Both the position numbers and the translations under genes were made by a program. The notes beneath the pieces were generated by a model. It did no database searches, had not been told where the DNA came from, and saw only the letters and a list, made by a program, of their open reading frames with translations. From the NCBI RefSeq assembly GCF_900107665.1, contig NZ_FNQT01000001.1:1032398-1096397 (forward strand): a stretch of DNA of 64,000 nucleotides, written 5' to 3'. Shown here in pieces: positions 7,859 through 18,489 of this stretch; within the stretch, counting starts at the first letter, position 1; the number at the start of each line of letters is the position of its first letter. The DNA comes from Haloplanus vescus. GTDB lineage: Archaea > Halobacteriota > Halobacteria > Halobacteriales > Haloferacaceae.

Positions 7859-10723
7859 ATGGACTACGACCCGCAGGAACTCGAGGAGCGCTGGCGGGAG
7901 CGCTGGGCCGAGACGGGCCGGTACGAAGCCGACCCGGACGGAGCCGACGACGAGGACGTGACCTTCATCACCGTCCCCTATCCCTACCCGAGCGGTGGGA
8001 TGCACATCGGCCACGCCCGGACCTACACGGTGCCGGACGTCTACGCCCGCTATCGCCGCCAGCAGGGCGACAACGTGCTCTTTCCCATCGCGTGGCACGT
8101 CACCGGGACGCCCATCATCGGCGCCGTCGAGCGCCTGAAGAAAGGCGAAGAAGAGCAGCTCTCCGTCCTCCGCGACACCTACGACGTACCCGAAGACACC
8201 CTGCAGGACCTCGAAACGCCGATGGGCTACGCCCACCACTTCATCGAGGAACATTACAAGAAGGGGATGAAGTCGCTGGGGCTCTCTATCGACTGGCGCC
8301 GCGAGTTCACCACCAACGACGACCGCTACTCCAAGTTCATCACGTGGCAGTACGAGACGCTCCGCGACCGTGACCGACTGGAGAAGGGCCTCCACCCGGT
8401 CAAATACTGCACGAACGAGGCACAGCCGGTCACGACCCACGACCTGCTGGAGGGCGAAGACGCGGAGTATCAGGAGTACACGCTGGTTCGCTTCGGCCTC
8501 GACGACGCGGTGGTGCCGATGGCGACGCTCCGCCCCGAGACGGTCCGCGGCGTGACCAACGCCTACGTCAACCCGGAGGGCACCTACGCCCGCGCCACCG
8601 TCGACGGCGAAACGTGGCTGGTCTCCGAGCAGGCGACCGAAAAACTCCGCCTACAAGCGCACGACGTGACCGTTGAGGAGACGTTCTCGGGTGCCGACCT
8701 GGTGGGCGAACACGTCACCAACCCCGTGACGGGCGACGAGGTGCCGATTCTGCCGGCGACGTTTGTCGACCCCGACAACGCGACGGGCGTCGTCATGTCC
8801 GTCCCGGCGCACTCGCCGGACGACTACCTCGCCCTGCAGGAGGCGAAAGCCGACGACGAGCGCATGGAACGCTACGGCGTCGACCCCGAGACGGTCGAGG
8901 GAATCGAGCCAATTCCCATCCTCGACGTGGAGGGCTACGGCGAGATTCCGGCGCGCGACGCCGTCGAATCCTCGGGTGTCGAGTCCTCGGACGACCCCGA
9001 ACTCGAAGAGGTCACCCAAGAGTTGTACAACCGCGAGTTCCACGCCGGCCGTCTCCACGACGAGTACGGTGAGTTCGCGGGCGAGGTCATCGAGGAGGTC
9101 CGTGAGCGCTACCGCGACGAGGGCGTCGACGCCGGCCGCTTCGGGACGATGTACGAGTTCTCGGAGGAGGTGGTCTGTCGGTGCGGCGGCGACGTCGAGG
9201 TGTCCAAACAGGACACGTGGTTCCTCCGATACAACGACGAGGACTGGAAGGAGATGACTCGGCAGCTCGTCGAGAATATGGAGTGCATCCCCGCAAACAC
9301 GCGTGACGAGTACGACCACACCATCGGGTGGCTCAACGAGTGGCCCTGCATCCGCAACTACGGGCTGGGGACGCACCTGCCGTGGGACGACGACTTCGTC
9401 ATCGAACCCCTCTCTGACTCGACCATCTACATGGCGTACTACACGCTCGCGCCGCGCCTGCGCGAGATTCCGGTCGAGGACCTCGACCGCGAGTTCTTCG
9501 ACGCCCTCTTCTACGGCGCTGACGCCGTGGAGGACCCCGACCCGCGCGCCCTCGACCTGCGCGAGGAGTGGCTCTACTGGTACCCCGTCGACTACCGCTT
9601 CTCCGCGAACGACCTCATCTCGAACCACCTGACGTTCTACCTGTTCCACCACGCGGAGCTGTTCGACGAAGCCCAGTGGCCCGAGGGCATCGTCATCATG
9701 GGCATGGGCCTGCTGGAGGGCGAGAAGATGTCCTCCTCGAAGGGCCACGTCGTCCTGCCGGGCAAGGCCATCGAGCGCTACGGTGCCGACACCGTGCGCT
9801 TCTTCCTGCTCAACTCCGCCGAGCCGTGGCAGGACTACGACTGGCGCGCCGGACAGGTCGAGAGCGTTCGCGACCAACTCGACCGCTTCTGGAACCGCGC
9901 GACCGAACTCGTCCCCGACGAACCGGCGTCGACGTTCGACGACGAGGTGCCGGACCTCGAACCCGTCGACCGATGGCTGCTCTCGAAGCTGCAGTCGACG
10001 GTCCGCGAAGTGACCGAGGCGATGGAGAACTCGGAGACGCGAGCGGCGAGTCAGACCGCCTTCTACGGCTTCGAGGAGTCGCTCCGATGGTATCGCCGCC
10101 GGACCGACCGCGACCGACCGGGCGCGCAGTGGACGCTCCGCCACGCGCTGGAGACGCGGCTTCGCCTCCTCGCGCCCTTCGTCCCCTTCCTCGCCAACGA
10201 ACTCCACGAGCGACTGACCGGGGAGGCAGCGGAGGACGTGCCGTGGCCCGAAGTCGACGCCGACTTGGAGCGCCCGGCTGTCGAGGTGCAGGAGCGACAG
10301 ATAGAGCGCCTCACCGAGGACGTGAACGATATCGTGGACGTGACGGGGACCGACCCCGAACGAATCATGATCTACGTCGCCGCGGACTGGAAGCGCGAGG
10401 TGTTCGACGCCGTCGTCGAAGCCGGGGCCGACGTGGGCGCGGCGATGAGTGAGGCGATGAGCAACCCCGACCTGCGGGAACGCGGCGACGCCGTCAACGA
10501 CCTCGTCGGCGACCTCGTGGAGCTCGTCCGCGACCTAGACGACGACACCGTCGACCGACTGCAGGACCTCGACGAAGGCACCGTCTACGAGTCGGCGGTG
10601 GACTTCCTCGAACGCGAGTTCGACGCCGATGTCGACGTCTACGCCGAGGACGACGACCCGCCGGACCCGGCCGACCGCGCCAGCAGCGCCGTCCCCTTCC
10701 GGCCGGCAATCTATCTGGAGTAG
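7859..10723 (+). CDS. leuS: Leucyl-tRNA synthetase
   Basis: A 954-residue archaeal-type LeuRS. The class I signature is complete: HIGH within GGMHIGHARTYT (about residue 45) and KMSSS within GEKMSSSKGHV (about residue 625). The CP1 editing domain includes the block LRPETVRGVTNAYVNPEG. The C-terminal region has the anticodon-binding domain and an acidic extension (EDDDPPDPADRA). The enzyme charges tRNA-Leu. The stop codon abuts the stop of the convergent lipoprotein gene with no spacer. Confidence 0.97.
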   Translation: MDYDPQELEERWRERWAETGRYEADPDGADDEDVTFITVPYPYPSGGMHIGHARTYTVPDVYARYRRQQGDNVLFPIAWHVTGTPIIGAVERLKKGEEEQLSVLRDTYDVPEDTLQDLETPMGYAHHFIEEHYKKGMKSLGLSIDWRREFTTNDDRYSKFITWQYETLRDRDRLEKGLHPVKYCTNEAQPVTTHDLLEGEDAEYQEYTLVRFGLDDAVVPMATLRPETVRGVTNAYVNPEGTYARATVDGETWLVSEQATEKLRLQAHDVTVEETFSGADLVGEHVTNPVTGDEVPILPATFVDPDNATGVVMSVPAHSPDDYLALQEAKADDERMERYGVDPETVEGIEPIPILDVEGYGEIPARDAVESSGVESSDDPELEEVTQELYNREFHAGRLHDEYGEFAGEVIEEVRERYRDEGVDAGRFGTMYEFSEEVVCRCGGDVEVSKQDTWFLRYNDEDWKEMTRQLVENMECIPANTRDEYDHTIGWLNEWPCIRNYGLGTHLPWDDDFVIEPLSDSTIYMAYYTLAPRLREIPVEDLDREFFDALFYGADAVEDPDPRALDLREEWLYWYPVDYRFSANDLISNHLTFYLFHHAELFDEAQWPEGIVIMGMGLLEGEKMSSSKGHVVLPGKAIERYGADTVRFFLLNSAEPWQDYDWRAGQVESVRDQLDRFWNRATELVPDEPASTFDDEVPDLEPVDRWLLSKLQSTVREVTEAMENSETRAASQTAFYGFEESLRWYRRRTDRDRPGAQWTLRHALETRLRLLAPFVPFLANELHERLTGEAAEDVPWPEVDADLERPAVEVQERQIERLTEDVNDIVDVTGTDPERIMIYVAADWKREVFDAVVEAGADVGAAMSEAMSNPDLRERGDAVNDLVGDLVELVRDLDDDTVDRLQDLDEGTVYESAVDFLEREFDADVDVYAEDDDPPDPADRASSAVPFRPAIYLE

Positions 10724-11581
10724 TCAGGCCGCGCCTTCGAGGGTGACGGTGAACGACCGCGCGTCGCCGGGGACGAGGAGGTCGAATTCGAGGCTGTCGG
10801 CGTCGACCCGGTCGTCGACGTGGTAGTCAACCGTCATCTCGTACGTCGTCGAGGCGCCCGAATCGAGCGAGAGCGAGAAGGAGTCGCCACCGTGCATCGG
10901 ATGCGTGTGGTTGATGGCACCGCGACAGACCCCAGAGCCGTCGCCCTTGTTGGTCACGTCGATACCGACGGGAATGGGGTCGTTCGCGTCGACCGACTCG
11001 GGCACGTCGTAGCTGACCGCGAACTCGGGCGGCGGTGAGCGCAGGGCGTCGAGCCGAGCGTCGGGAATCGACCACCGGGCCCGCGCGTCGTCGTCGACTC
11101 GACTGTCCGAGACTTGCGAGGCCTGGCGGAGCGTGACGGCGACGCTGGTTTCGAGTGGCGCCGGAACGCGGAAGACGAGATACCCCTGCGGACTCTCCTC
11201 GGTGTAGCGACCGTCACCCACGGGTGCGAGGTCACGTTCGGGTGCGGGCGCGGCCTCCGGAAACGCGAGGCGGTCACCGCCCACGTCGAGTGCGAAGGCC
11301 CGGCCCGGCGGCGGTCGCTCGCCGCTGGCGGTGAGAGCGACGAAGAGAAACCGGTCGCTGCCGGCCGATTCGACGCCGAACGCGTCCGGCGCACTGAGAT
11401 AGTGATAGGAGTGGACGGCCGCCAGTTCCGTGGCGGTCACCGTCGTCCCGTCGAGGGAAATCGAGTCGCCGAGCGTCGCTTCGGCGGTCGGCGGCGTGGA
11501 GTCGGACGAAGTGTCGAGACAGCCAGCCAGTCCGGTCAGCGCGGCGCCGAGGCTGGCTACCAAGCGTCGTCGGGAGGGCAT
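10724..11581 (-). CDS. Tat-exported lipoprotein, unknown function
   Basis: A 285-residue protein whose N-terminus MPSRRRLVASLGAALTGLAGC combines a twin-arginine-like stretch, a hydrophobic core and a lipobox (LAGC). This is typical of haloarchaeal Tat lipoproteins anchored outside the membrane. The mature part looks like beta-sandwich repeats, with segments such as VGIDVTNKGDGSGVCRGAIN and STTYEMTVDYHVDD. There is no catalytic motif. It ends exactly next to the stop of leuS. The role is unknown; a cell-surface or ligand-binding function is only a guess. Confidence 0.75.
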   Translation of the reverse strand: MPSRRRLVASLGAALTGLAGCLDTSSDSTPPTAEATLGDSISLDGTTVTATELAAVHSYHYLSAPDAFGVESAGSDRFLFVALTASGERPPPGRAFALDVGGDRLAFPEAAPAPERDLAPVGDGRYTEESPQGYLVFRVPAPLETSVAVTLRQASQVSDSRVDDDARARWSIPDARLDALRSPPPEFAVSYDVPESVDANDPIPVGIDVTNKGDGSGVCRGAINHTHPMHGGDSFSLSLDSGASTTYEMTVDYHVDDRVDADSLEFDLLVPGDARSFTVTLEGAA

Positions 11582-11641
11582 ACCGCCGCGTTATCCGCGT
11601 CGAAAATAAGGGTCTTGTGTCGGAATGGGTGCGCACCGAGC

Positions 11642-13303
<1,662 letters not shown>

Positions 13304-13330
13304 AGTTCATCGAAAGATTGTTTGTCCTTC

Positions 13331-13340
13331 TATATAAAAG
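13331..13340 (-). promoter_or_regulatory. TATA box of the thermosome gene
   Basis: On the minus strand this reads CTTTTATATA. It is about 30 bp upstream of the ATG at 13303, so the leader should be only a few bases. It is the best TATA match in the window, as expected for a strongly expressed, heat-inducible gene. Confidence 0.65.
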
Positions 13341-13490
13341 TGGAGGGTCGCGGAGGACGATGCGTCGTCGAGTCGGAGGCAGTCGAACGCGAAAAAGTCG
13401 CAGACGTGAGCCGAATCGCCAAAATTGTGGCAACTGTTATCACGACTCTCGATAGGGGTAGCGAACGGTCGTCGGCGCGTCTTTATAAGG

Positions 13491-13883
13491 TCAGTCGACT
13501 GGTTCCTTCCAGTGGACGGTGACGGTGCCGACAGCGAAGGCGTCCTCGGTGTCGGCGTCGCGGACGATTCGGAGTTCGTTGGTGCCCTCGGTGAGGGAGA
13601 CGGCGTCGCCGAAGGTGTCGACCCAGTACTGCCAGCCCTCGCTCGGCGGCACGTCGAATCCACTCATCGACTCGCCGTTGATGCGGATGTCGTGCCCGTA
13701 CTCGCCCACGTCGAACGCCTGGATGCCGACGTAGCCGTCGGTGGCTGCCGCCGTCGGGACGGTGAACTCGTGGGAATCGGTTTCGTCGCCGACGTGGTCG
13801 GCCCAGTCAAGGTCGAGTTCCCGGGCCGGAGGGGCGAGTTGTGCGCCGACGTACACCGTCGCGTAGTTCGCGCGGAGTGACAC
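13491..13883 (-). CDS. Conserved haloarchaeal protein, beta-rich, unknown function
   Basis: A 130-residue protein starting at a GTG (MSLRANYATVYVGAQL). It contains YVGIQAFDVGEYGHDIRINGE, GWQYWVDTFG and NELRIVRDADTEDAFAVGTVTVHWKEP, and looks like a compact beta-sandwich (carbohydrate-binding-like) domain. It has no signal peptide. A TATA-like element at 13905-13911 on the minus strand sits at the right distance for a leaderless transcript beginning at this GTG. I recall it as a DUF7383-type family; no function is known. Confidence 0.75.
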   Translation of the reverse strand: MSLRANYATVYVGAQLAPPARELDLDWADHVGDETDSHEFTVPTAAATDGYVGIQAFDVGEYGHDIRINGESMSGFDVPPSEGWQYWVDTFGDAVSLTEGTNELRIVRDADTEDAFAVGTVTVHWKEPVD

Positions 13884-13987
13884 GACCGACCGATTTGGGC
13901 GGCCTCGTGATAAGAGCGCCGACGGCCGTGATGGGGACCAATCCGGGGTCTCACCGAGGCCGACCGACGAAAATCGTTGCTGGCGAC

Positions 13988-14134
13988 CTAATCGTCGAGT
14001 TCCAAGTCTTCGCCGAATTCGGGGAGGTCGTCGTCGTCGTCGAGGGAGTCCATCTCTGCCTCGTACAGCTGGTGACGGAGCTGTTCGCGCTTGTTCTTGC
14101 CGTTGCGTTCGCGGCCACTTTTCGTGTCAGGCAT
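13988..14134 (-). CDS. Very small charged haloarchaeal protein
   Basis: A 48-residue reading frame running from the ATG at 14134 to TAG at 13988-13990. It starts MPDTKSGRERNGKNKREQLR and ends DLPEFGEDLELDD. The N-terminal half is strongly basic and the C-terminal half strongly acidic. A TATA-like CATATATCG on the minus strand (about 14159-14167) is well placed for a leaderless start. Similar bipolar micro-proteins are common in haloarchaea. No function can be given. Confidence 0.7.
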   Translation of the reverse strand: MPDTKSGRERNGKNKREQLRHQLYEAEMDSLDDDDDLPEFGEDLELDD

Positions 14135-14354
14135 TGTCAACCACACGAACGCCCCCACGATATATGAACTTTTCTACGATTCCCAACAGATAGACCGCCG
14201 TCGGCGATTCGAGAGCATATAAACGCCTGTTCGAGTACTATTTCAGGATTTTAGTTTGGGAACCCACACCACCCTCGCGAATTTAGAAACGAACAGTCAC
14301 TTACCTCTAGTATTCGCACCAAACTACTAAGTGAATAGAGTGTGAGTTGTTACC

Positions 14355-14540
14355 ATGTCACTCAGAGAGAGTCGCGCCGACCAGACGCCCACCGGAGGAG
14401 TACAGCGACACGTCGCGGAATGGGTGTGTACCGACTGCGACTACGACGAGTTCCGGTCAACTACCGGCGTCGCGGGGTCGCTGGACCGCTGTCCCGCCTG
14501 CGGCGGCGACCTGATTATGCCGCGCGACGCGATGTCGTAG
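14355..14540 (+). CDS. Small zinc-ribbon protein
   Basis: A 61-residue protein with two CxxC pairs (WVCTDCDYDEF and DRCPACGGDLIM), an obvious zinc ribbon of the small haloarchaeal CPxCG-related type. Other haloarchaeal microproteins of this class have been linked to regulation or RNA/protein contacts, but this one has no assigned role. It is isolated between an AT-rich upstream region and tRNA-Ser. Confidence 0.8.
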   Translation: MSLRESRADQTPTGGVQRHVAEWVCTDCDYDEFRSTTGVAGSLDRCPACGGDLIMPRDAMS

Positions 14541-14580
14541 GTAGCGAGACTACCGGCTCGTAGGGTGAGAACGTGAAAAG

Positions 14581-14661
14581 CGCCGGGACAGGGATTTGAA
14601 CCCTGGATCCCTGAGGGAACACGCTTTCCAGGCGTGCGCCTTACCACTCGGCCATCCCGGC
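14581..14661 (-). tRNA. tRNA-Ser (anticodon GGA)
   Basis: On the minus strand the 81-nt sequence folds with a perfect 7-bp acceptor stem GCCGGGA/TCCCGGC, D-arm GCCGAGTGGTAAGGC, anticodon stem-loop CACGC-CTGGAAA-GCGTG, the long variable arm typical of serine tRNAs, and T-arm CAGGG-TTCAAAT-CCCTG. The anticodon is GGA (UCC/UCU codons), the discriminator base is G, and CCA is not encoded. There is no intron. Confidence 0.95.
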
Positions 14662-14689
14662 TCGCAGTTACGCATACCCGCTCGGCCCT

Positions 14690-14896
14690 TTAACTCCTTC
14701 CGTTTCCGTGTATCCGCGGTTCGAGAACGTACGTCACACCCGCCGCCGTCGCGCCGACGAGGAGCGCGACAGCCCCGAACACGGCAGCGCTCACCGTCAG
14801 GGATTCGACGAGGAGTCGATACCCCTGCACGAGGGCGAGGAAGGCGAGCGCACCGACCACGCCCCAGAGGAGGCTGGATTTGCGTCGGGGGGTCAT
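14690..14896 (-). CDS. Small two-helix membrane protein
   Basis: A 68-residue protein with two hydrophobic segments (LLWGVVGALAFLALVQGY and AAVFGAVALLVGATAAGVTYVL) and a basic N-terminus. Its start lies 16 bp after the ridA stop on the same strand, so it is probably the second gene of a ridA transcript. Small haloarchaeal membrane proteins of this kind (DUF7981-like, from memory) have no known role. Confidence 0.72.
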   Translation of the reverse strand: MTPRRKSSLLWGVVGALAFLALVQGYRLLVESLTVSAAVFGAVALLVGATAAGVTYVLEPRIHGNGRS

Positions 14897-14912
14897 CGGC
14901 GAGTTCGGCCGC

Positions 14913-15293
14913 TCACTCGACGTCGGCGATGGCCTCGATTTCGAGCGCCGCGCCCTTCGGGACGTTGCCGACTTCGACGGCGCTGCGGGCCGGCGGTTCC
15001 GCGTCGAAGTACGTTCCGTACGTCTCGTTCATCTCGTCGAAGTCGTCGATATCGTCGAGGAAGATGGTTACCTTCAGGATGTCCGACGCGTCGGCGCCCT
15101 CCTCGTCGAGGATGGCCATGACGTTATCCAGGGACTGCTCGGTCTGGGTGGCGACGCTCTCGTCGTCGAGGAGCTCGCCGTCCGTCGTCAGCGGGAGCTG
15201 ACCCGCCGTGAACAGCAGGGAGCCGTTGGTCGTCGCCTGACTGTACGCGCCCACCGCCGCGGGGGCGTCGTCGGTGCTGATAGTTCGTTTCAC
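14913..15293 (-). CDS. ridA: RidA family enamine/imine deaminase
   Basis: A 126-residue YjgF/YER057c/UK114 protein. It has the family signatures AVGAYSQATTNGSLLFTAGQLPL and PPARSAVEVGNVPKGALEIEAIA (here with GAALEIE), including the substrate-binding Arg. It hydrolyses reactive enamine/imine intermediates released by PLP enzymes such as threonine ammonia-lyase, whose gene lies immediately upstream on the same strand. The start is a GTG at 15293; a TTTTAAC-like element about 27 bp upstream supports it. Confidence 0.93.
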   Translation of the reverse strand: MKRTISTDDAPAAVGAYSQATTNGSLLFTAGQLPLTTDGELLDDESVATQTEQSLDNVMAILDEEGADASDILKVTIFLDDIDDFDEMNETYGTYFDAEPPARSAVEVGNVPKGAALEIEAIADVE

Positions 15294-15379
15294 GCTCGCT
15301 GGGTCACGGGCGACCCGGTTAAAAGTACACGTCTACGCGGTTCCTGCCGTCGCCGGAATGCCGATACTGAGCACCCCGC

Positions 15380-16609
15380 TCAGACTGACATCTGATAGCC
15401 GTTGACGATTTCGACCTCGTAGCCGTCCGCGCGCAGGGCCGAGAGGAGTTCGTCGATGTGGTCCGGACCGCGCGTCTCGACTTCGAGTTCGACGCGGGCG
15501 TCGTTCATCGCCACGTCCCGCGACGTGCGGTCGTGGTGGAACGCGGTGATGTTCGCGCGGTGGTCGGCGATGATAGAGCCAAGGTCGACGAGCGCGCCCG
15601 GCTGGTCTTTCAGGATAGTCCGGAAGCGGAGATAGCGGCCCGTGGCGACCAGTCCTCGCATCACGACGGTCGTCAACACGTTGAGGTCGATGTTCCCCCC
15701 GCAAACGGCGGGGACGATTACCTCGCCCTCCTCGTACTCGATAGCGCCCGAGAGCAACGCGGCGAGGGAGATGGCCCCGGCGCCCTCCGCGAGTGCCTTC
15801 TCGCGTTCGAGCAGGTAGGTGAGCGCGATGGCGATATCCTCGTCGTTGACCGTCACCACCTCGTCGACGTTCTCTTTAATCACCTCGAAGGTACGGTCGC
15901 CGATGCGACGGGTCGCGATGCCGTCGGCGATGGTGTCGACGCTCTCGCGTTCGTAAATCTCGCCTTTCTGGAGAGATTCGGCGGCGCTCGACGCGCCCTC
16001 GGCCTGCACGCCGATGACGCGGATGTCGTCGTCGTAGGCTTTCACCGCCGTCGAGATGCCCGAGATGAGGCCGCCGCCGCCGATGGGGACGATGACCGTC
16101 TCCACGTCGGGGCAGTCCTCGACGATTTCGAGGCCGATGGTCCCCTGCCCGGCCATCACCATCTCGTCGTCGAAGGCGTGGACGTACGTCCGGCCCTCCT
16201 CGCGTTCGATGCGGTGGGCCTCGGCCTGCGCCTCGTTGTAGTCGGCGCCGTGCAGGATGACGTTGCCGCCGTAGCGCTCGGTCGCTTTTACCTTCGACAC
16301 CGGCGCGTGGTCCGGCATCACGATAGTCGAGTCGACGCCCGCGCGCGTCGCCGCCAGCGCGACCCCCTGCGCGTGGTTGCCGGCGCTCGCGGTGACGACG
16401 CCCGCCTCCTGTTGCTCGGGCGACAGCGTCTCGATGCGGTTGATGGCCCCGCGAATCTTGAACGCGCCCGTGCGCTGGAAGTTTTCGAGTTTGAGATGGA
16501 CGTCCGCACCAGTCATCTCGGAGAAGGCGAACGAATATTCGAGCGGCGTGTGTCGCGCGACGCCCGCGACTCGCTCACGGGCGTCGAGTACGTCCTCGTT
16601 CGAGATCAT
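15380..16609 (-). CDS. ilvA: Threonine ammonia-lyase with ACT domain
   Basis: A 409-residue PLP enzyme. The PLP lysine is K51 in GAFKIRGA. The phosphate/substrate loops are SAGNHAQG and PIGGGGLISG. A C-terminal ACT-like domain (about 330-409: FRTILKDQPGALVDLGSII) provides allosteric control. It deaminates threonine to 2-oxobutyrate for isoleucine synthesis, or acts catabolically. RidA, which scavenges its 2-aminocrotonate intermediate, is encoded directly downstream, giving a sensible functional pair. It could also act on serine. Confidence 0.94.
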   Translation of the reverse strand: MISNEDVLDARERVAGVARHTPLEYSFAFSEMTGADVHLKLENFQRTGAFKIRGAINRIETLSPEQQEAGVVTASAGNHAQGVALAATRAGVDSTIVMPDHAPVSKVKATERYGGNVILHGADYNEAQAEAHRIEREEGRTYVHAFDDEMVMAGQGTIGLEIVEDCPDVETVIVPIGGGGLISGISTAVKAYDDDIRVIGVQAEGASSAAESLQKGEIYERESVDTIADGIATRRIGDRTFEVIKENVDEVVTVNDEDIAIALTYLLEREKALAEGAGAISLAALLSGAIEYEEGEVIVPAVCGGNIDLNVLTTVVMRGLVATGRYLRFRTILKDQPGALVDLGSIIADHRANITAFHHDRTSRDVAMNDARVELEVETRGPDHIDELLSALRADGYEVEIVNGYQMSV

Positions 16610-16677
16610 GTCAGTCCCTACCTGTCGGTGGCTGTTAACGGTTTATGTAGCACAGCGCCGCAGAACGTGAAGGGGGA

Positions 16678-16698
16678 ATGCACGCGTGTGACGTGCAT
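16678..16698. repeat. Inverted repeat ATGCACG-N7-CGTGCAT
   Basis: A perfect 7-bp inverted repeat with a 7-nt spacer lies in the gap between ilvA and the cyclotransferase gene. TATA-like sequences adjoin it (CATATAAC, and GATATAAAC at about 16719). It looks like an operator, but no obvious gene starts downstream on the plus strand, and ilvA starts about 70 bp away on the minus strand. Confidence 0.4.
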
Positions 16699-16794
16699 AT
16701 AACCGAAGGGCGCGAAGGGATATAAACGTCATGAAGGCGCAGTGAAAGTGAAAGTAGCGGACAGAGTCGGGACAGCGGGCGTCTCAATTGATAG

Positions 16795-17187
16795 TCAGGA
16801 AGAATGTTCCGGCCGGACGCGGGCGTTCGCGTCGACGTACTCGGCGACGCGCTCGGCGAACGGCCCCGTTCCCGGCCACGTGACGGCCTCTGTCACGTCG
16901 AGTGCGTCGGGGTCACCGACGTAGACGGCGGCGCGTCCACCGTCCGTCCGGGGGACGGTCACGCGCACGTACAAGCCCTCGTCGACGCCTTCGTAGTCGT
17001 CGAGCGCCGCCAGCTCGTCGGTTCGGAGGAGTCGACCAGCTGTCTCACCGCCGGGCGCGAGCGTCGGATAGCGGCCGGCAACGGGATGACAGCCCTCGAG
17101 GACCGCGGCGCCGACGAAGACAAAGGAGTCGAGGACGGTGGCGACGCGGTCGGGTTCGGTGAGCGTCCCGTAGACGAAGACGTCCAT
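16795..17187 (-). CDS. Gamma-glutamylcyclotransferase-like protein (AIG2/GGCT fold)
   Basis: A 130-residue protein of the GGCT/AIG2 family. It has the N-terminal VYGTLTEPDRV (YGTL substrate loop), GRYPTLAPGG and the probable catalytic acid region LDDYEGVDEGLYVRV. Family members release 5-oxoproline from gamma-glutamyl peptides. Haloarchaea use gamma-glutamylcysteine as a major thiol, so that is a plausible substrate (inference). The ATG at 17187 is 10 bp after the citrate synthase stop, so the two may be co-transcribed. Confidence 0.87.
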   Translation of the reverse strand: MDVFVYGTLTEPDRVATVLDSFVFVGAAVLEGCHPVAGRYPTLAPGGETAGRLLRTDELAALDDYEGVDEGLYVRVTVPRTDGGRAAVYVGDPDALDVTEAVTWPGTGPFAERVAEYVDANARVRPEHSS

Positions 17188-17197
17188 CGCTGTCCGA

Positions 17198-18334
17198 CTA
17201 CCGCTCGTCGAGGGGGACGAATTCGCGCCCGCGCTCGCCGGCGTAGCGCGAGAGCGGCCGGATGAGGCGGTTGTCGTCGTACTGTTCGAGCATGTGTGCA
17301 ATCCAGCCACCGACCCGCGAGAGGGCGAAGATGGGCGTGTAGATGTCCAGCGGGATGCCCATCTGGTAGTACATCGACGCGGAGTAGAAGTCGACGTTGG
17401 GCGAGAACCGCGTCATCTCGGCCATATGCTCCTCGATGGTGACGGAGTAGTCGTACCACTTCCGGTCGCCCGACTGCTCGCCGAGACGCTCCGAGTACGA
17501 GGCGAGGATGTTGGCTCGCGGGTCGCGGACGCTGTAGACGCGGTGGCCGAAGCCGGGGATGCGGCGGCCCTCCTCGACGGCCTGTTCGATCCACTCGTCG
17601 GGGTCCGCGTCGCTCTCGTCTATCTCTTTCAGCATCCGCATGACGTTCTGGTTGGCGCCGCCGTGGAGGCTCCCGGCGAGGGTGCCGATGGCGCTCGTGA
17701 CGCCGCTGTGGAGATCCGAGAGCGTCGAGGTGGTCACCATCGAGGCGAACGTCGAGGCGTTCAACCCGTGGTCCGCGTGCAACACGAGGGCAGTGTCGAA
17801 GGCGTCGACCGCAACCGCGTCGGGTTCCTCGTCGTTCAGCATGTAGAGGAAGTTCTCGGCGTGGGTGAGGTCCTCACGCGGGGCGACGGGCTCGTTGCCG
17901 TCGCGGAGTCGGGTGAACGCCGCCAGCGCGGTCGGAATCTTCGCCGTGATGCGACAGCCCTTCGCGATGTTCGCCTCGCGGTCGTCGGGTTCGGCGTCGG
18001 TATCCGGGTCGTACGCCGACAGCATGGACGTGACCGTCCGCAGCATCGCCATGGGGTTCTCGTCCTGTGCGGCGAGTTCCTCGATGAGGTCGTAGACGGG
18101 CGGCGCCAGGTCGCGCTCTGCGGCCAGTCGGGCGACGAACTCTTCGTGTTCGGCCGGGGTCGGCCACGCGCCGTTCCATAACAACGACAACACCTCCTCG
18201 AAGCTCGCCTCCTGTGCGAAGTCTTCGATGGCGTAGCCGCGATAGCCCAATTCGCCGGCATCGCCGTCGATGTAACTCAGATTGGACTCGAACACGACGA
18301 CACCGTCGAGTCCACGCTTGACCTCATCAGACAT
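17198..18334 (-). CDS. citZ: Citrate synthase
   Basis: A 378-residue type II (short, archaeal/Gram-positive-like) citrate synthase. Active-site histidines lie in [10 protein letters not shown] (H224) and GFGHRVY (H264), with conserved [13 protein letters not shown] at about 183-195 and the late Asp region in [17 protein letters not shown]. It condenses oxaloacetate and acetyl-CoA in the TCA cycle. Sequence alone does not exclude 2-methylcitrate synthase activity. The cyclotransferase gene is 10 bp downstream. Confidence 0.93.
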   Translation of the reverse strand: MSDEVKRGLDGVVVFESNLSYIDGDAGELGYRGYAIEDFAQEASFEEVLSLLWNGAWPTPAEHEEFVARLAAERDLAPPVYDLIEELAAQDENPMAMLRTVTSMLSAYDPDTDAEPDDREANIAKGCRITAKIPTALAAFTRLRDGNEPVAPREDLTHAENFLYMLNDEEPDAVAVDAFDTALVLHADHGLNASTFASMVTTSTLSDLHSGVTSAIGTLAGSLHGGANQNVMRMLKEIDESDADPDEWIEQAVEEGRRIPGFGHRVYSVRDPRANILASYSERLGEQSGDRKWYDYSVTIEEHMAEMTRFSPNVDFYSASMYYQMGIPLDIYTPIFALSRVGGWIAHMLEQYDDNRLIRPLSRYAGERGREFVPLDER

Positions 18335-18460
18335 ACGCTACTGGTTTCGGACCGTCTCAAAAAAGCGTTGCCGTTCAACCGACATCACGAACTGACGACG
18401 CGACGACGAGCGAACGCGAACCCTTCGCTCGGCTCGCCGGAGGCAGCCGCATCGGGGGGA

Positions 18461-18466
18461 TTTTAC
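18461..18466 (+). promoter_or_regulatory. TATA-like box for dcd
   Basis: TTTTAC is centred about 26 bp upstream of the dcd ATG at 18490. It implies a leaderless transcript, probably covering dcd and thiR. Confidence 0.45.
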
Positions 18467-18489
18467 TCCTCGGCGTCCCGCGCATAGCT

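Noticed and set aside
16742-16924. A 60-codon plus-strand frame starting at GTG after the inverted repeat
   Set aside because: It overlaps the cyclotransferase gene antisense, has no family resemblance, and its second half has shadow-frame composition.
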